A stretch of DNA of 64,000 nucleotides from Rudanella lutea DSM 19387 (GTDB taxonomy: Bacteria > Bacteroidota > Bacteroidia > Cytophagales > Spirosomataceae). Below the pieces are notes generated by a model. The model was not told the DNA's origin. It searched no databases and worked only from the letters and a program-made list of their open reading frames with translations. The translations under genes were made by a program, and so were the position numbers. The stretch lies in NCBI RefSeq assembly GCF_000383955.1, contig NZ_KB913013.1, positions 4,359,694 to 4,423,693 of the forward strand, given 5' to 3'. The first letter of the stretch is position 1. Each line of letters starts with the position of its first letter. Positions 15,800-24,513 of the stretch are shown here, in pieces.

Positions 15800-16798
15800 G
15801 TGAATTTACTAGCAATCGAATCTTCCTGCGACGAGACGTCGGCGGCTGTTCTGGTGGACAACCAGATTCGCTCGAATGTCATTGCCGCGCAACTCATCCA
15901 CGAACAATACGGCGGTGTTGTTCCGGAATTGGCTTCGCGTGCCCACCAACAACACATCGTGCCGGTGGTGGAGCGGGCCCTTGCCGATGCAAAGATACCG
16001 AAAACCGCACTGGATGCCATTGCCTTTACGCGCGGACCGGGCCTTTTGGGTTCGCTGCTGGTGGGGGCTTCGTTTGCCAAGGCGCTCGCTCTCGGGCTCA
16101 ACATCCCGCTTATCGAGGTAAACCACATGCAGGCGCACGTATTGGCCCATTTTATCGGCGATACCAATCCGGCGTTTCCGTTTTTGTGCCTCACCGTGAG
16201 CGGGGGCCATACCCAGATTGTACTGGTGCGGGCTCCGCTCGATATGGAAGTGATTGGCCAAACGCAGGACGATGCCGTGGGCGAAGCCTTCGACAAATCG
16301 GCGAAGTTGCTCAACCTGCCGTATCCGGGCGGGCCGCTCATCGACCGGTACGCCCGGCAGGGTAACCCGCTGGCGTTTCGGTTTCCGCTCGCCGAAATGC
16401 CCGGTCTCGATTTCTCGTTTAGTGGTATCAAAACGGCTATCCTGTATTTTCTGCGCGATCAGACCAAAAACAATCCCCAGTTTATCGACCAAAACCTGCC
16501 CGACATTTGCGCCAGTATCCAGCACACGCTCGTGCAGATGCTGCTGACCAAGCTCAAGCGGGCGGCCCGCGAAACCGGCATCCGCGACATTGCCATTGCG
16601 GGCGGGGTGTCGGCCAATAGTGGGCTGCGGGAGACTCTGCAAAAAACCGGCCAGGAATTGGGTTGGCGGGTTTTTATCCCGGCCTTTGAGTACTGTACCG
16701 ATAATGCCGCTATGATTGCTATGGCGGCCAAGTTTAAATTTGACCAGTCGGACTTTGTGGGGCAGGACGTAAGCCCGTTGCCGCGCATGAGTTTTTAA
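15800..16798 (+). CDS. tsaD: tRNA N6-adenosine threonylcarbamoyltransferase
   Basis: 332 residues. TsaD transfers the threonylcarbamoyl group to A37 of ANN-decoding tRNAs together with TsaB and TsaE. The N-terminus LLAIESSCDETSAAVL, the metal-binding NHMQAHVLAHF and the SGGHTQIVLV stretch are all present, as is the C-terminal ASM/ATP motif region GGVSANSGLR. The GTG at 15800 gives the family-typical N-terminus; an ATG at 15755 would add 15 unrelated residues. An exact -7 box TATTTTTG lies at 15788-15795, only 5 nt before the GTG, which would make the mRNA almost leaderless if it is used. The next gene starts 12 bp downstream. Confidence 0.96.
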   Translation: MNLLAIESSCDETSAAVLVDNQIRSNVIAAQLIHEQYGGVVPELASRAHQQHIVPVVERALADAKIPKTALDAIAFTRGPGLLGSLLVGASFAKALALGLNIPLIEVNHMQAHVLAHFIGDTNPAFPFLCLTVSGGHTQIVLVRAPLDMEVIGQTQDDAVGEAFDKSAKLLNLPYPGGPLIDRYARQGNPLAFRFPLAEMPGLDFSFSGIKTAILYFLRDQTKNNPQFIDQNLPDICASIQHTLVQMLLTKLKRAARETGIRDIAIAGGVSANSGLRETLQKTGQELGWRVFIPAFEYCTDNAAMIAMAAKFKFDQSDFVGQDVSPLPRMSF

Positions 16799-16810
16799 CC
16801 CTTCGCGTGT

Positions 16811-17680
16811 ATGAGACTTTCTCAACTGGTGCTGTACCCGGTAAAATCGCTGACGGGTATTTCGGTGACCGAAGCGACGGTCGAAGAACGGGGTTTCCGG
16901 CACGACCGCCGGTTTATGCTCGTAGAGCCGAAACGGGTCGACGGGCTGCCGATAGGCCGGATGATGACGCAGCGGCAATACCCCAACATAGCTTTGCTCG
17001 ACGTGGCTTTCGGACCGGGCGAAACGCTCCAGATTAACCACCGGCACCAACCGGGCTCGGTACTGACTGTGCCCCTGACCCCCGCAGCCGGGGGCGGCAC
17101 CGTATCGGTACAGGTATGGGACAGCGCCCCGTTTGAAGGACAATTGGTGAGCCCCGAGGCCGACGCCTGGTTTAGTCAGATGCTCGGCACGGTATGTCAG
17201 TTGGTGTATATGCCTGACACGGTTACCCGGCCCGTTTCCTCAGGTTATCGGGTTCCTCGCCACCAGAGTCATCCACCGGCGGTTAGCTTTGCCGACGGGT
17301 TTCCGTATCTGGTGGCAAGTGCCGAGTCGCTGAATGAGTTGAACCGACGGCTGGCGGAGCCGGTCAGTATGAGCCGGTTTCGACCCAATCTGGTTGTATC
17401 GGGTACGGCAGGCCCGCACGATGAGGACGGCTGGGGGCATTTTCGGGTGGGCGACGTATCGTTTTTTGGGGTGAAGCCCTGCGTTCGCTGCACCATGACG
17501 ACGATTGACCCCGAAACCGCGCAGAAAGGCAACGAGCCCCTCCGAACGCTGGCTACCTATCGCCAGATCGACCATAAGATTTTGTTTGGGCAAAACGCGG
17601 TGCTCCAGCCCGGTGCGGGCGGTGTTGTGCGGGTAGGCGATCTGGTGTCGGTGATCGAACATCTGGAGGCCCGACTGTAG
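16811..17680 (+). CDS. MOSC-domain protein (YcbX/mARC-like)
   Basis: 289 residues. An N-terminal beta-barrel domain (LSQLVLYPVKSLTGISVTEA) is followed by a MOSC domain with the conserved cysteine in GVKPCVRCTMTTID. Proteins of this kind bind the molybdenum cofactor and reduce N-hydroxylated compounds with an electron-transfer partner. The C-terminal 2Fe-2S domain found in YcbX is absent here. It starts 12 bp after tsaD and is probably co-transcribed. Confidence 0.87.
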   Translation: MRLSQLVLYPVKSLTGISVTEATVEERGFRHDRRFMLVEPKRVDGLPIGRMMTQRQYPNIALLDVAFGPGETLQINHRHQPGSVLTVPLTPAAGGGTVSVQVWDSAPFEGQLVSPEADAWFSQMLGTVCQLVYMPDTVTRPVSSGYRVPRHQSHPPAVSFADGFPYLVASAESLNELNRRLAEPVSMSRFRPNLVVSGTAGPHDEDGWGHFRVGDVSFFGVKPCVRCTMTTIDPETAQKGNEPLRTLATYRQIDHKILFGQNAVLQPGAGGVVRVGDLVSVIEHLEARL

Positions 17681-17716
17681 CGAGCCGGATTACCCGCTCA
17701 GAACGAAGTACTATTT

Positions 17717-17806
17717 AATGAATAATGTACAGTGTAGAATGGATAAACAATCTGACAGTCAAGGGAATAAATTGTTTTCAGTTGTGCATTATTCATTGTA
17801 CATTCA
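17717..17806. repeat. intergenic imperfect palindrome, AATG-ATAATG family (copy A)
   Basis: AATGAATAATG at 17717-17727 pairs exactly with CATTATTCATT at 17787-17797, and both arms continue into related words (GTACA, AGAATG). The spacer is about 60 nt. It belongs with copies near 20123, 41006 and 51091. Confidence 0.75.
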
Positions 17807-17859
17807 CTTACAACCGATTGAGACCACTTTATACCTTTAATTATCTGAGCCTGCCTGTG

Positions 17860-18666
17860 GTACTGGGGGCTGTGTTGTCGAACCGGATGGCGGCCCGGCT
17901 CTCCGACGTAGTGCCTATTCATTGGGCTACGTCCGTTGTGCTGGCGCTGGTGGTCTGGATTATCTACACCGTCGATCGTTTGCTGGATGTACGCAAAGCG
18001 AGTGGCCCGCAAACACCCCGGCATACGTTTCACCGTACGCATGCTAACCTATTGGGGCAGATAGTTGCGGGGGCAGCCCTGCTGGCGGGTATTCTGGTTT
18101 TTTTTCTGCCTAAACCGGTCTGGAAATTCGGATTGGTTCTCGGTGGTATTTGTGCCGGCTACGTGCTGGCCGTGTTTCGGTTGCCGACCCGGCACCCGGC
18201 GCTCCTGCTCAAAGAGCCGCTGGTGGCTATTCTGTTTTCGGCCGGTGTGTGGGGGAGCGTGTGGGCGCAACGAGCGTCGATTTCGGCCGTCGAGTGGACC
18301 GAAGGACTCATGTTTACGGCCATCGCGTTTCAGAATCTGCTCCTTTTCGATCTGTTCGAACAAACTGAACCGTACACGGGTGCCCGGCCCTATTCTCTCG
18401 CTACGGCCTGGGGGTCGATGGCCTGCGACCAAATTCTGCGCTGGCTCACGTTTGGCGTGGTGGCGGCTGCGTTTGGTATATGCCTCATGGCCGACAACGG
18501 CAGCGTAGGGGGCGGTTTGCGGTTTGCGCAACGGTCGGCCCTGATGCTGGGGATCATGAGCGTGGTGCTGTACGTGATCCAACGGTATCCGGGCTATTAC
18601 AGCAAACACGAGCGCTACCGCTGGCTTGGCGATGCCGTGTTCTGGTTGCCCGCTCTGGTGCTTTAG
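17860..18666 (+). CDS. polytopic membrane protein, UbiA-like fold suspected
   Basis: The hydrophobic core begins at SLPVVLGAVLSN, and up to about eight membrane segments follow. The stretch VVWIIYTVDRLLDVRK resembles the first Asp-rich motif of UbiA prenyltransferases, but the second is not clear, so function is uncertain. The open frame extends upstream to 17725 through palindrome A; residues encoded there look non-coding in character, and the true start is uncertain. The coordinate given here is approximate (no strong ATG exists before MAARLSDVVPIHW near 17887). It lies 180 bp after the MOSC gene. Confidence 0.6.
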   Translation, partial: VLGAVLSNRMAARLSDVVPIHWATSVVLALVVWIIYTVDRLLDVRKASGPQTPRHTFHRTHANLLGQIVAGAALLAGILVFFLPKPVWKFGLVLGGICAGYVLAVFRLPTRHPALLLKEPLVAILFSAGVWGSVWAQRASISAVEWTEGLMFTAIAFQNLLLFDLFEQTEPYTGARPYSLATAWGSMACDQILRWLTFGVVAAAFGICLMADNGSVGGGLRFAQRSALMLGIMSVVLYVIQRYPGYYSKHERYRWLGDAVFWLPALVL

Positions 18667-18742
18667 GCGAGCGCCTGTAAATCGGGCCCCGATCTGATTA
18701 TGTCACGGCGAGTTTAGGCTTTACGGGTAAACGCCTACTCCC

Positions 18743-20107
18743 TTGATCGCAACTCCGCCCTCCGACCTGTACACCCTCACGCCCGAACGTGTGCGGGATG
18801 CCCCCCCTACGTTTCTGAAAAGCCTTCGTCACCTCGGCCCCGGCTTCATCATGTCGGCCGCTATTGTGGGCTCGGGCGAACTGATTGCCACCACGGCGCT
18901 GGGGGCAAAAGCCGGTTTTATCACATTTTGGGTGATTCTGGTGAGCTGCTTTGTGAAGGTGGCCTTACAGCTTGAGTTTGGCAAAAACGCCATTTACACC
19001 GGCGTGCCCACCATGCAGTCGATGAATCGGTTGCCCGGCCCACGGTTGGGGCAGGCCAACTGGACTATCTGGCTCTGGCTGAGTTTACAAACGCTCAAGG
19101 TATTGCAGGTGGGCGGTATTGTCGGGGGCGTGGCACTGGTGCTGCACATGGCGTGGCCGGGGCTGCCAGTCTGGTCATGGGCGGTGATTTCGGCGGGGTC
19201 GGCGGCCGGGCTTATTGCCACCGGTCGCTACGGCTGGGTTGAGTCGGGTTCGCTCGTAATGATTCTGCTGTTTACCAGTCTAATTCTGTTGTCGTTGTTT
19301 TTGCTCCAGCAAACGGCTTTCGCCATCAGCGGAGCCGATCTGGCCAGTGGATTGTCGTTTTCGCTACCGCCCGAAACGGTGGGCGTAGCCCTGGCGGCTT
19401 TCGGGATTACGGGCGTCGGGGGCGACGAAATCATGTACTACAATTACTGGTGTATCGAAAAAGGGTACGCGGCTTATACCGGCCCCCGCGACGACTCGGC
19501 GGAGTGGACCGAGCGGGCCCGTGGCTGGATTCGGGTCATGACCTTCGACGCCCTTTGCTCCATGGTCGTGTACACTACCGTAACGGCTGCGTTTTACCTG
19601 TTGGGGGCCTCGTTGCTGCACGCGCAGGAGGGGCAAGTGCCCGAAGGCTACGCCATGGTCGAGACGTTGTCGCGGTTGTTTACGGCCACCCTCGGCGATG
19701 GGGCGCGGGTAGCGTTTATGGTGGGGGCTTTCTTTGTTCTGTATTCGACTCTTTTCACGGCTACGGCCAGTTGGTCGCGGATCTTTGCCGATGCGTTTGG
19801 CGAACTGGGCTGGCTGAACTTTACTAACCCACAGGCCCGCACCCGCGCCGTGGCGCAGTTGTCGTGGGCGTTCCCGGCGCTGTGGTGTGTGTTGTACCTG
19901 TTTATCAAACTGCCTGTGCTGATGATTCTGCTGGGTGGTGTTGCTACCTCGGTGCTGTTGCTGGTGGTTGTTTGGGCGGCCCTTCAGTTTCGGTATCGGC
20001 AATTGCCGCCGAGTTTGCAGCCCTCGCGGGCCTACGATCTCTGGCTCTGGCTCAGCGTATTGGCTATTCTGGGGGTTAGTGTCTACGGGGTATGGCAAGT
20101 ACTATGA
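18743..20107 (+). CDS. Nramp-related metal-ion transporter without DPGN motif
   Basis: 454 residues, about 11 membrane segments. The start of the first segment, LGPGFIMSAAIVGSGELIAT, aligns with Nramp TM1, but the metal-binding DPGN motif reads GSGE. The TM6 region (VGVALAAFGITGVGGDEIMY) lacks the usual MPH. It is therefore an Nramp relative of changed specificity, perhaps comparable to the Nramp-related magnesium transporters, which also lack the DPGN. The frame begins with TTG at 18743; the next in-frame ATG would delete TM1, so the TTG is kept. It stands alone on the plus strand. Confidence 0.8.
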   Translation: MIATPPSDLYTLTPERVRDAPPTFLKSLRHLGPGFIMSAAIVGSGELIATTALGAKAGFITFWVILVSCFVKVALQLEFGKNAIYTGVPTMQSMNRLPGPRLGQANWTIWLWLSLQTLKVLQVGGIVGGVALVLHMAWPGLPVWSWAVISAGSAAGLIATGRYGWVESGSLVMILLFTSLILLSLFLLQQTAFAISGADLASGLSFSLPPETVGVALAAFGITGVGGDEIMYYNYWCIEKGYAAYTGPRDDSAEWTERARGWIRVMTFDALCSMVVYTTVTAAFYLLGASLLHAQEGQVPEGYAMVETLSRLFTATLGDGARVAFMVGAFFVLYSTLFTATASWSRIFADAFGELGWLNFTNPQARTRAVAQLSWAFPALWCVLYLFIKLPVLMILLGGVATSVLLLVVVWAALQFRYRQLPPSLQPSRAYDLWLWLSVLAILGVSVYGVWQVL

Positions 20108-20122
20108 ACGGAGTCGAAATAA

Positions 20123-20214
20123 AATGGGTAATGCATAATGTAGAATAAATAAATAATAGACTGATAATCAAATAAATAAGTCGTTGTCCATTGTGCATTT
20201 TTCATTCTGCATTC
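20123..20214. repeat. intergenic imperfect palindrome, AATG-ATAATG family (copy B)
   Basis: Left arm 20123-20146 (AATGGGTAATGCATAATG...) and right arm 20188-20214 (...GCATTTTTCATTCTGCATTC) are imperfect complements. The spacer is an AT-rich stretch of about 40 nt. The element ends 4 bp before the ATG of the next gene. Confidence 0.7.
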
Positions 20215-20218
20215 AGGT

Positions 20219-21232
20219 ATGAATACTAAATATGTCTTCCGAAGAATCTGCTTGTGCTTCCTGTTGGTCTGGTCGACGGTTGGCTTTGGTCAGATACCGA
20301 ATTTGAAGGTGTCTGTCGTAGCGCAACCACCCACTGCCAACGTCGTGGCTTCGTATGACGGTTACGATACCGGGGGCAATACATCCGTCGCGTTCGATGG
20401 GGAGAATAGCTACAAATGGTCGGGAACATCGCCGTACAAGGCAGAGCCGTGGGGATATTTTACGCCCGATGGCCGTGAAATACCCTACATCAAACGGGAT
20501 CGGGATCTGGGGCAGACGTTTACGTATGCTGGGCCCGTGGCCCGACAGTTGACCGCCATCACGGTGTCGACCGGATACGGAACCAACGTGGTTCGTGCAG
20601 GCATGTATGGCCGAGGCATATCGCTGCAACTGTTTGAAGTGACCGGCGAACCCATACGGCACACCAACGGCTCCGAAGGGGCAACGAACGCGTTTCACGG
20701 GTTTCCGCACAATCGGCCCGCCTTGCCCATCCCTGCCGAACGAGACGACTATCTGGTGGGCGAGGAGTACCGGTCGCTGGGGGTGTTTTCGGGGGCTGTT
20801 TTCCCGGATAAAGTGGCCTTTGGCTTTGCCTCGGCCGACGTGCCTGTCCCGCCCGATCATCCCAGCCTGAAAGGTCGGTATTTGCGCTTTGTGTTTGCCG
20901 ATGCCAAACCGATCTGGCTACAGCCGGGTAAACGCTATGCGTTTCTGGTAATGCTCGACCAGATGGGGCTCGATTGTGGCTTTACCTTAGCCAATCACTA
21001 CACGGGGAAGTATGCAGCGGGTCATGCTATCCGGCGCGATGGTAACGGTCTGTTCCCGCCCGTCTCCGCCGATCCCCGTCAGGATTTTACGCACCCTGCC
21101 AATGCCCAGGCGCTCGCGTCGGCTCATTTTCCAGCCGATTTTAGCCAACGAGTTCAGATTCTGCCCGGTACCAATGGCTACCCGGATGTAGATACCTGGC
21201 GCGACCTTCTGTTTTACGTAGAAGCCCGGTAG
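20219..21232 (+). CDS. secreted protein of unknown function
   Basis: 337 residues with a signal peptide (RRICLCFLLVWSTVGFGQ). The mature part is rich in beta-strand-type residues, with GQTFTYAGPVARQLTAITVS and a DxDTWRDLLFYVE ending, suggestive of a jelly-roll carbohydrate-binding fold. I recognise no family with confidence. The start ATG at 20219 lies directly beside palindrome B. Confidence 0.65.
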   Translation: MNTKYVFRRICLCFLLVWSTVGFGQIPNLKVSVVAQPPTANVVASYDGYDTGGNTSVAFDGENSYKWSGTSPYKAEPWGYFTPDGREIPYIKRDRDLGQTFTYAGPVARQLTAITVSTGYGTNVVRAGMYGRGISLQLFEVTGEPIRHTNGSEGATNAFHGFPHNRPALPIPAERDDYLVGEEYRSLGVFSGAVFPDKVAFGFASADVPVPPDHPSLKGRYLRFVFADAKPIWLQPGKRYAFLVMLDQMGLDCGFTLANHYTGKYAAGHAIRRDGNGLFPPVSADPRQDFTHPANAQALASAHFPADFSQRVQILPGTNGYPDVDTWRDLLFYVEAR

Positions 21233-21275
21233 CCAATTGGGCCTTTAAGGCCGTTGGTAAATAAAGTTGGGGCAA

Positions 21276-21500
21276 CTACCGGCGTCGGAGCATCCGAACG
21301 TACAGGTCTTCAACTTTTTGCCGGGCCCAGGGCGTTTTACGCAGAAACGTAAGGCTCGATTTAATGCTGGGGTTGCTCTGAAAGCAGTTGATCCGAATGC
21401 GGTCGCCGAGTTCATCCCAGCCGTAATAGTCGACCAGCTCGTTCAGAATTGCTTCGAGAGTTTTGCCGTGCAGAGGGTTGTTGGGCTGTTGGGGCGTCAT
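21276..21500 (-). CDS. VF530-family (DUF2132) DNA-binding protein
   Basis: 74 residues. [34 protein letters not shown] and [20 protein letters not shown] are the hallmark stretches of the VF530 family, small SAP-like proteins with DNA-binding structure and poorly known role. It is the last gene of a leftward pair with the DUF3298 lipoprotein gene, 9 bp apart. Confidence 0.9.
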   Translation of the reverse strand: MTPQQPNNPLHGKTLEAILNELVDYYGWDELGDRIRINCFQSNPSIKSSLTFLRKTPWARQKVEDLYVRMLRRR

Positions 21501-21509
21501 GGGCGTACA

Positions 21510-22307
21510 CTACTTTTCTTTCCGCAAAAGCGCTTTCAGCTGAGCGTAAGGCACCGTCAGCTCAATAGGTCCGACTGCGTAAGCCGCAATTTCGTAGGGA
21601 TTGTACAGAAAAATGAGCCCTTCGCGGCCTATGCCGAACGTACCGGGCAGAAAGAACTGCCCATCGCGCAGGAAGTAGCCAGCGGCTTCGAGGTCCCCAT
21701 TGGCCGGAATCTCCTGTTGTCGCCGAAACGCCCGTTCGACCAGCGGGAGCAAGGCTGTTGTGTCCGACACCACTTCGGTCAGCTTGAGGGCATGGCCGGT
21801 GCGCCGGTCAAAACTTTGCAGTGTCGTTTGGGTATTGGGGTGGGCACCGCCTGAGTAGGTAAACGTGGCCTGCCGAACGGTCAGAATTTCGGGGCTGCTG
21901 TAGATCGAATCACAGTGAATTTCCAGTTCCCAGCAGCCGCCAAACATACGGCCTTCTTCGCCCATTTGCCGGTAGCTCTCCCAGAATAGGGCGGCCCCTT
22001 TGCCCAGATCGGTACGGGCAGCGGGTGTCTGCGCCAATGCCGTACTATCGACCCAGTTGATGATGCCCGTAGCCACCATCGCCCGCAGAGAGTCGTTGAT
22101 GCTTCGGGTGGCGGGCGACGTACCCACCAGTTCGAAATACTCTGCCGATACCTTTACCCCCCGGTTCTTAGCCGTGTCGCACCGGCCCTCGCCGGTGTAT
22201 TCGTAGGTAATAGGTTTGAGTGTAGTTGTCGACCCATCGTCCGATTGGTTGCAGCACCAAAGGGTTGTTAGCAGGCCAAAAAAGAAACCGAAAATAGGGA
22301 TGCGCAT
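21510..22307 (-). CDS. DUF3298/DUF4163 lipoprotein (RsiV-like)
   Basis: 265 residues from ATG at 22307. A short hydrophobic N-terminus ends in LWCCNQSDDGS, a lipobox-like site. The middle holds the DUF4163 part and the end the DUF3298 part (TFTYSGGAHPNTQTTLQSFD, LFLYNPYEIAAYAVG reading as FLYNPYEIAAYA). Proteins of this fold bind lysozyme or act as anti-sigma sensors in other bacteria; here no sigma factor is adjacent. It follows the LytTR pair in the same direction. Confidence 0.85.
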   Translation of the reverse strand: MRIPIFGFFFGLLTTLWCCNQSDDGSTTTLKPITYEYTGEGRCDTAKNRGVKVSAEYFELVGTSPATRSINDSLRAMVATGIINWVDSTALAQTPAARTDLGKGAALFWESYRQMGEEGRMFGGCWELEIHCDSIYSSPEILTVRQATFTYSGGAHPNTQTTLQSFDRRTGHALKLTEVVSDTTALLPLVERAFRRQQEIPANGDLEAAGYFLRDGQFFLPGTFGIGREGLIFLYNPYEIAAYAVGPIELTVPYAQLKALLRKEK

Positions 22308-22350
22308 GGACAGAAGCACCGGCGCGGCCAAACCGACCGCGCCAGCGTTC

Positions 22351-23091
22351 TTACAAACTTAGTAAATCCTTGAATCGAATAGCCTGTCGGCGGCTGATTT
22401 CAATTTTGTCGCCCCCCCGCAGGGTCACCAGCAAGCCCCCGCTAAACCAGGGTTCGATTTTCTCGATCCAGTTGAGGTTGATGATGTGCTTGCGGTTAGC
22501 GCGGAAGAACGTAGCCGCATCGAGTCGGTCTTCGAGGGCATTCAACGACTTGAGTACGAGGGGTTTCTGATCGTCGAAGTAAAGCCGGACATAGTTGCCC
22601 ATCGACTCAAAAAGCCGCACTTTGCCCAGTTTAACGAACCAGCATTTCTCGCCGTCTTTCACAAACACCTGATCGTTTTCGCCCAGAATTTTTGTGCCGG
22701 GCTCCGAACTTGGGCGCGGGGCCTCGGTTGGGTGACTCTGCAATTCTTCTTCAACCCGGTGAATAGCCTCCGTAAGCCGGTTCAGCTCGATGGGTTTGAG
22801 CAGGTAGTCGAGCGCGTTGAACTCAAACGCTTTGATAGCGTACTCGTCGTAGGCCGTTGTAAACACCACATCGGGGGCTTTGCCTTCGATAGCCTGTAGC
22901 AGCTCGAAGCCATTTTTGCCCGGCATCTGGATATCCAGAAACAATAGGTCGGGCTGAAGATCCTCGATCAGGGGCAGGGCTTCGTCGGCATTGGCCGCTT
23001 CACCCACAATGTCAATTTTGGGGAAGTTCTCAAGCAGTCGGCGCAACTCATTCCGCGCTAAACGTTCGTCATCAACAATCAGGGTTCGCAT
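22351..23091 (-). CDS. LytTR-family response regulator
   Basis: 246 residues. The receiver domain has the phospho-acceptor Asp in LLFLDIQMPG (about residue 57) and the K in YLLKPIE. The C-terminal LytTR DNA-binding domain spans about residues 145-245 (FVKLGKVRLFESMGNYVRLY and FFRANRKHIINL). The sensor kinase gene lies 80 bp upstream in the same direction, so the two form a LytS/LytR-type pair. The target is unknown. Confidence 0.95.
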   Translation of the reverse strand: MRTLIVDDERLARNELRRLLENFPKIDIVGEAANADEALPLIEDLQPDLLFLDIQMPGKNGFELLQAIEGKAPDVVFTTAYDEYAIKAFEFNALDYLLKPIELNRLTEAIHRVEEELQSHPTEAPRPSSEPGTKILGENDQVFVKDGEKCWFVKLGKVRLFESMGNYVRLYFDDQKPLVLKSLNALEDRLDAATFFRANRKHIINLNWIEKIEPWFSGGLLVTLRGGDKIEISRRQAIRFKDLLSL

Positions 23092-23174
23092 GGTTGGTAT
23101 TTGTCAGATAATCAAGTTCAGATTCAGGCCGTTGTCATAGGGTACGACAACAACTTACCGGGTCGCACCGGGTT

Positions 23175-24275
23175 TCAGGCGGCCTGAGAGGTTATGTTTT
23201 TGGTGTCATTCTTGCGGAAAATGGTGTCTGACTGGCTGGGAATGACAATCTCAGCGCAAACAACATCTTCTTTTTCCTGCACGATATGGAAGCTGGCGGG
23301 TGAGCCATACAGCAGGTCGAGCCGCTGGGCGGTATTTTTCAGACCGAAGCCGTCCGAAGCTTCTTTGTCGCCCAGAACCCCCGTGTTGCGGATACGGATG
23401 TGCAGTAGGTCGTGGTCTTTGGCATCGGCTTCGAGCCAGGAGGTAACTTCTACAAAACCACCGCCCACGGCCTTCTGAACCCCGTGTTTAATGGCGTTTT
23501 CGACCAGGGTCTGGAGCATCATGGGGGGCACCTGCCAATACAGTGTCCGCATATCGAGGTCGATATGGGCGTTGAGCCGGTCTTCGTACCGAATTTTCTC
23601 CAGCGCCAGATAATCCTCTACGGTCTTGATTTCTTCGCGAAGTTCGACGGTTTTACGCCGGTCGGCCAGGAGGGAGTTGCGCAAAATGTTGGATAGCTGC
23701 GTGATACCCTGCTGCGCCTTCGTGGGGTCTTCGTACACCAGCGCCCGAATGCTGTTGAGGGCGTTGAAGATAAAGTGCGGGTTCATTTGCGAACGCAGCA
23801 CTTTGGCTTCGGTTTCGCGGATGCTTGTTTTAAGGAGCAGCTTTTCGATCTCGGCATCGCGGGTTCGCTCCACGTAGTGATAGGCTGTGTAACTCAGCAC
23901 CCACGCAAACATGGTTTTGCCCCAGCTCATGAGGTAGCCGAACAAAACAACCGGCTCATTAATAAAGAGTTCGGGGTAAAGCGTGCGGTCGAAAGGTAGA
24001 TTCACAAACGTCATGATACTCGCCAGTACCAGCACTGACAGGAGTACGCGGGGGGCGAGCCGGAAAAACGGTAGGCGAACCCAGTTCCAGCGCCGGATCA
24101 CATGCCGGTAGGCGTGTGTCAGCGAAATGCCCAGTACGATGTTAGCCAACGCCAGATAGATCGTATCTGGGTTGTAGCCATCATCCAGCCAAAAGGCCAG
24201 CCACTCGATCATGATGACGAGTGTCCAGCCAAATATCTGGCAAAACCAATATATCTTATGTTTCGGATAACCCAT
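23175..24275 (-). CDS. LytS/YehU-type sensor histidine kinase
   Basis: 366 residues from ATG at 24275 (MGYPKHKIYW); a longer frame to 24335 adds a low-quality N-terminus. Four membrane segments occupy about residues 1-140. The His_kinase domain has the phosphorylated histidine in SQMNPHFIFNALNSI. The ATPase N-box is ENAIKHGVQKAVGGG. It signals to the LytTR regulator encoded downstream. Such kinases sense cell-envelope state or small metabolites. Confidence 0.93.
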   Translation of the reverse strand: MGYPKHKIYWFCQIFGWTLVIMIEWLAFWLDDGYNPDTIYLALANIVLGISLTHAYRHVIRRWNWVRLPFFRLAPRVLLSVLVLASIMTFVNLPFDRTLYPELFINEPVVLFGYLMSWGKTMFAWVLSYTAYHYVERTRDAEIEKLLLKTSIRETEAKVLRSQMNPHFIFNALNSIRALVYEDPTKAQQGITQLSNILRNSLLADRRKTVELREEIKTVEDYLALEKIRYEDRLNAHIDLDMRTLYWQVPPMMLQTLVENAIKHGVQKAVGGGFVEVTSWLEADAKDHDLLHIRIRNTGVLGDKEASDGFGLKNTAQRLDLLYGSPASFHIVQEKEDVVCAEIVIPSQSDTIFRKNDTKNITSQAA

Positions 24276-24352
24276 CTCAGTATGTCCCTTTTTCGGGTGT
24301 GTCCCTTTAAGGGTCAATAAGCGAAGATAGGACATCTACGCAAAAACCCCGG

Positions 24353-24513
24353 CAGAAAAGGACGAAAGGGAGGAAACGGGGAAGAAAGGAGAAAAGGAAG
24401 GAAGGGAGGGAAGGAGGGAAGAAGGGAAAAAAGGAGAAGGGACAAAGAAATGAGCGTGCTATAAGTTACTCATTTTCTTTGTCCCTTCTCCCTTTCCTCC
24501 TTTCTCCTTTTCT
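24353..24513. repeat. polypurine/polypyrimidine intergenic palindrome
   Basis: The left half (24353-24454) is nearly all A and G; the right half (24469-24513) is its complement. The core arms, 24433-24454 and 24469-24491, are complementary over 22 positions with a single inserted base. The spacer is only 14 nt, so a strong cruciform or RNA hairpin is possible. It lies between the kinase start and the phosphatase stop. Confidence 0.75.

Noticed and set aside
15809-17143. 444-codon minus-strand frame over tsaD and the MOSC gene
   Set aside because: Spans two well-supported genes on the opposite strand and has no recognisable domain.
24346-24430. Polypurine run as a sequencing or assembly error
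   Set aside because: The complementary polypyrimidine half follows in the expected palindromic order, so the run fits the other intergenic palindromes.
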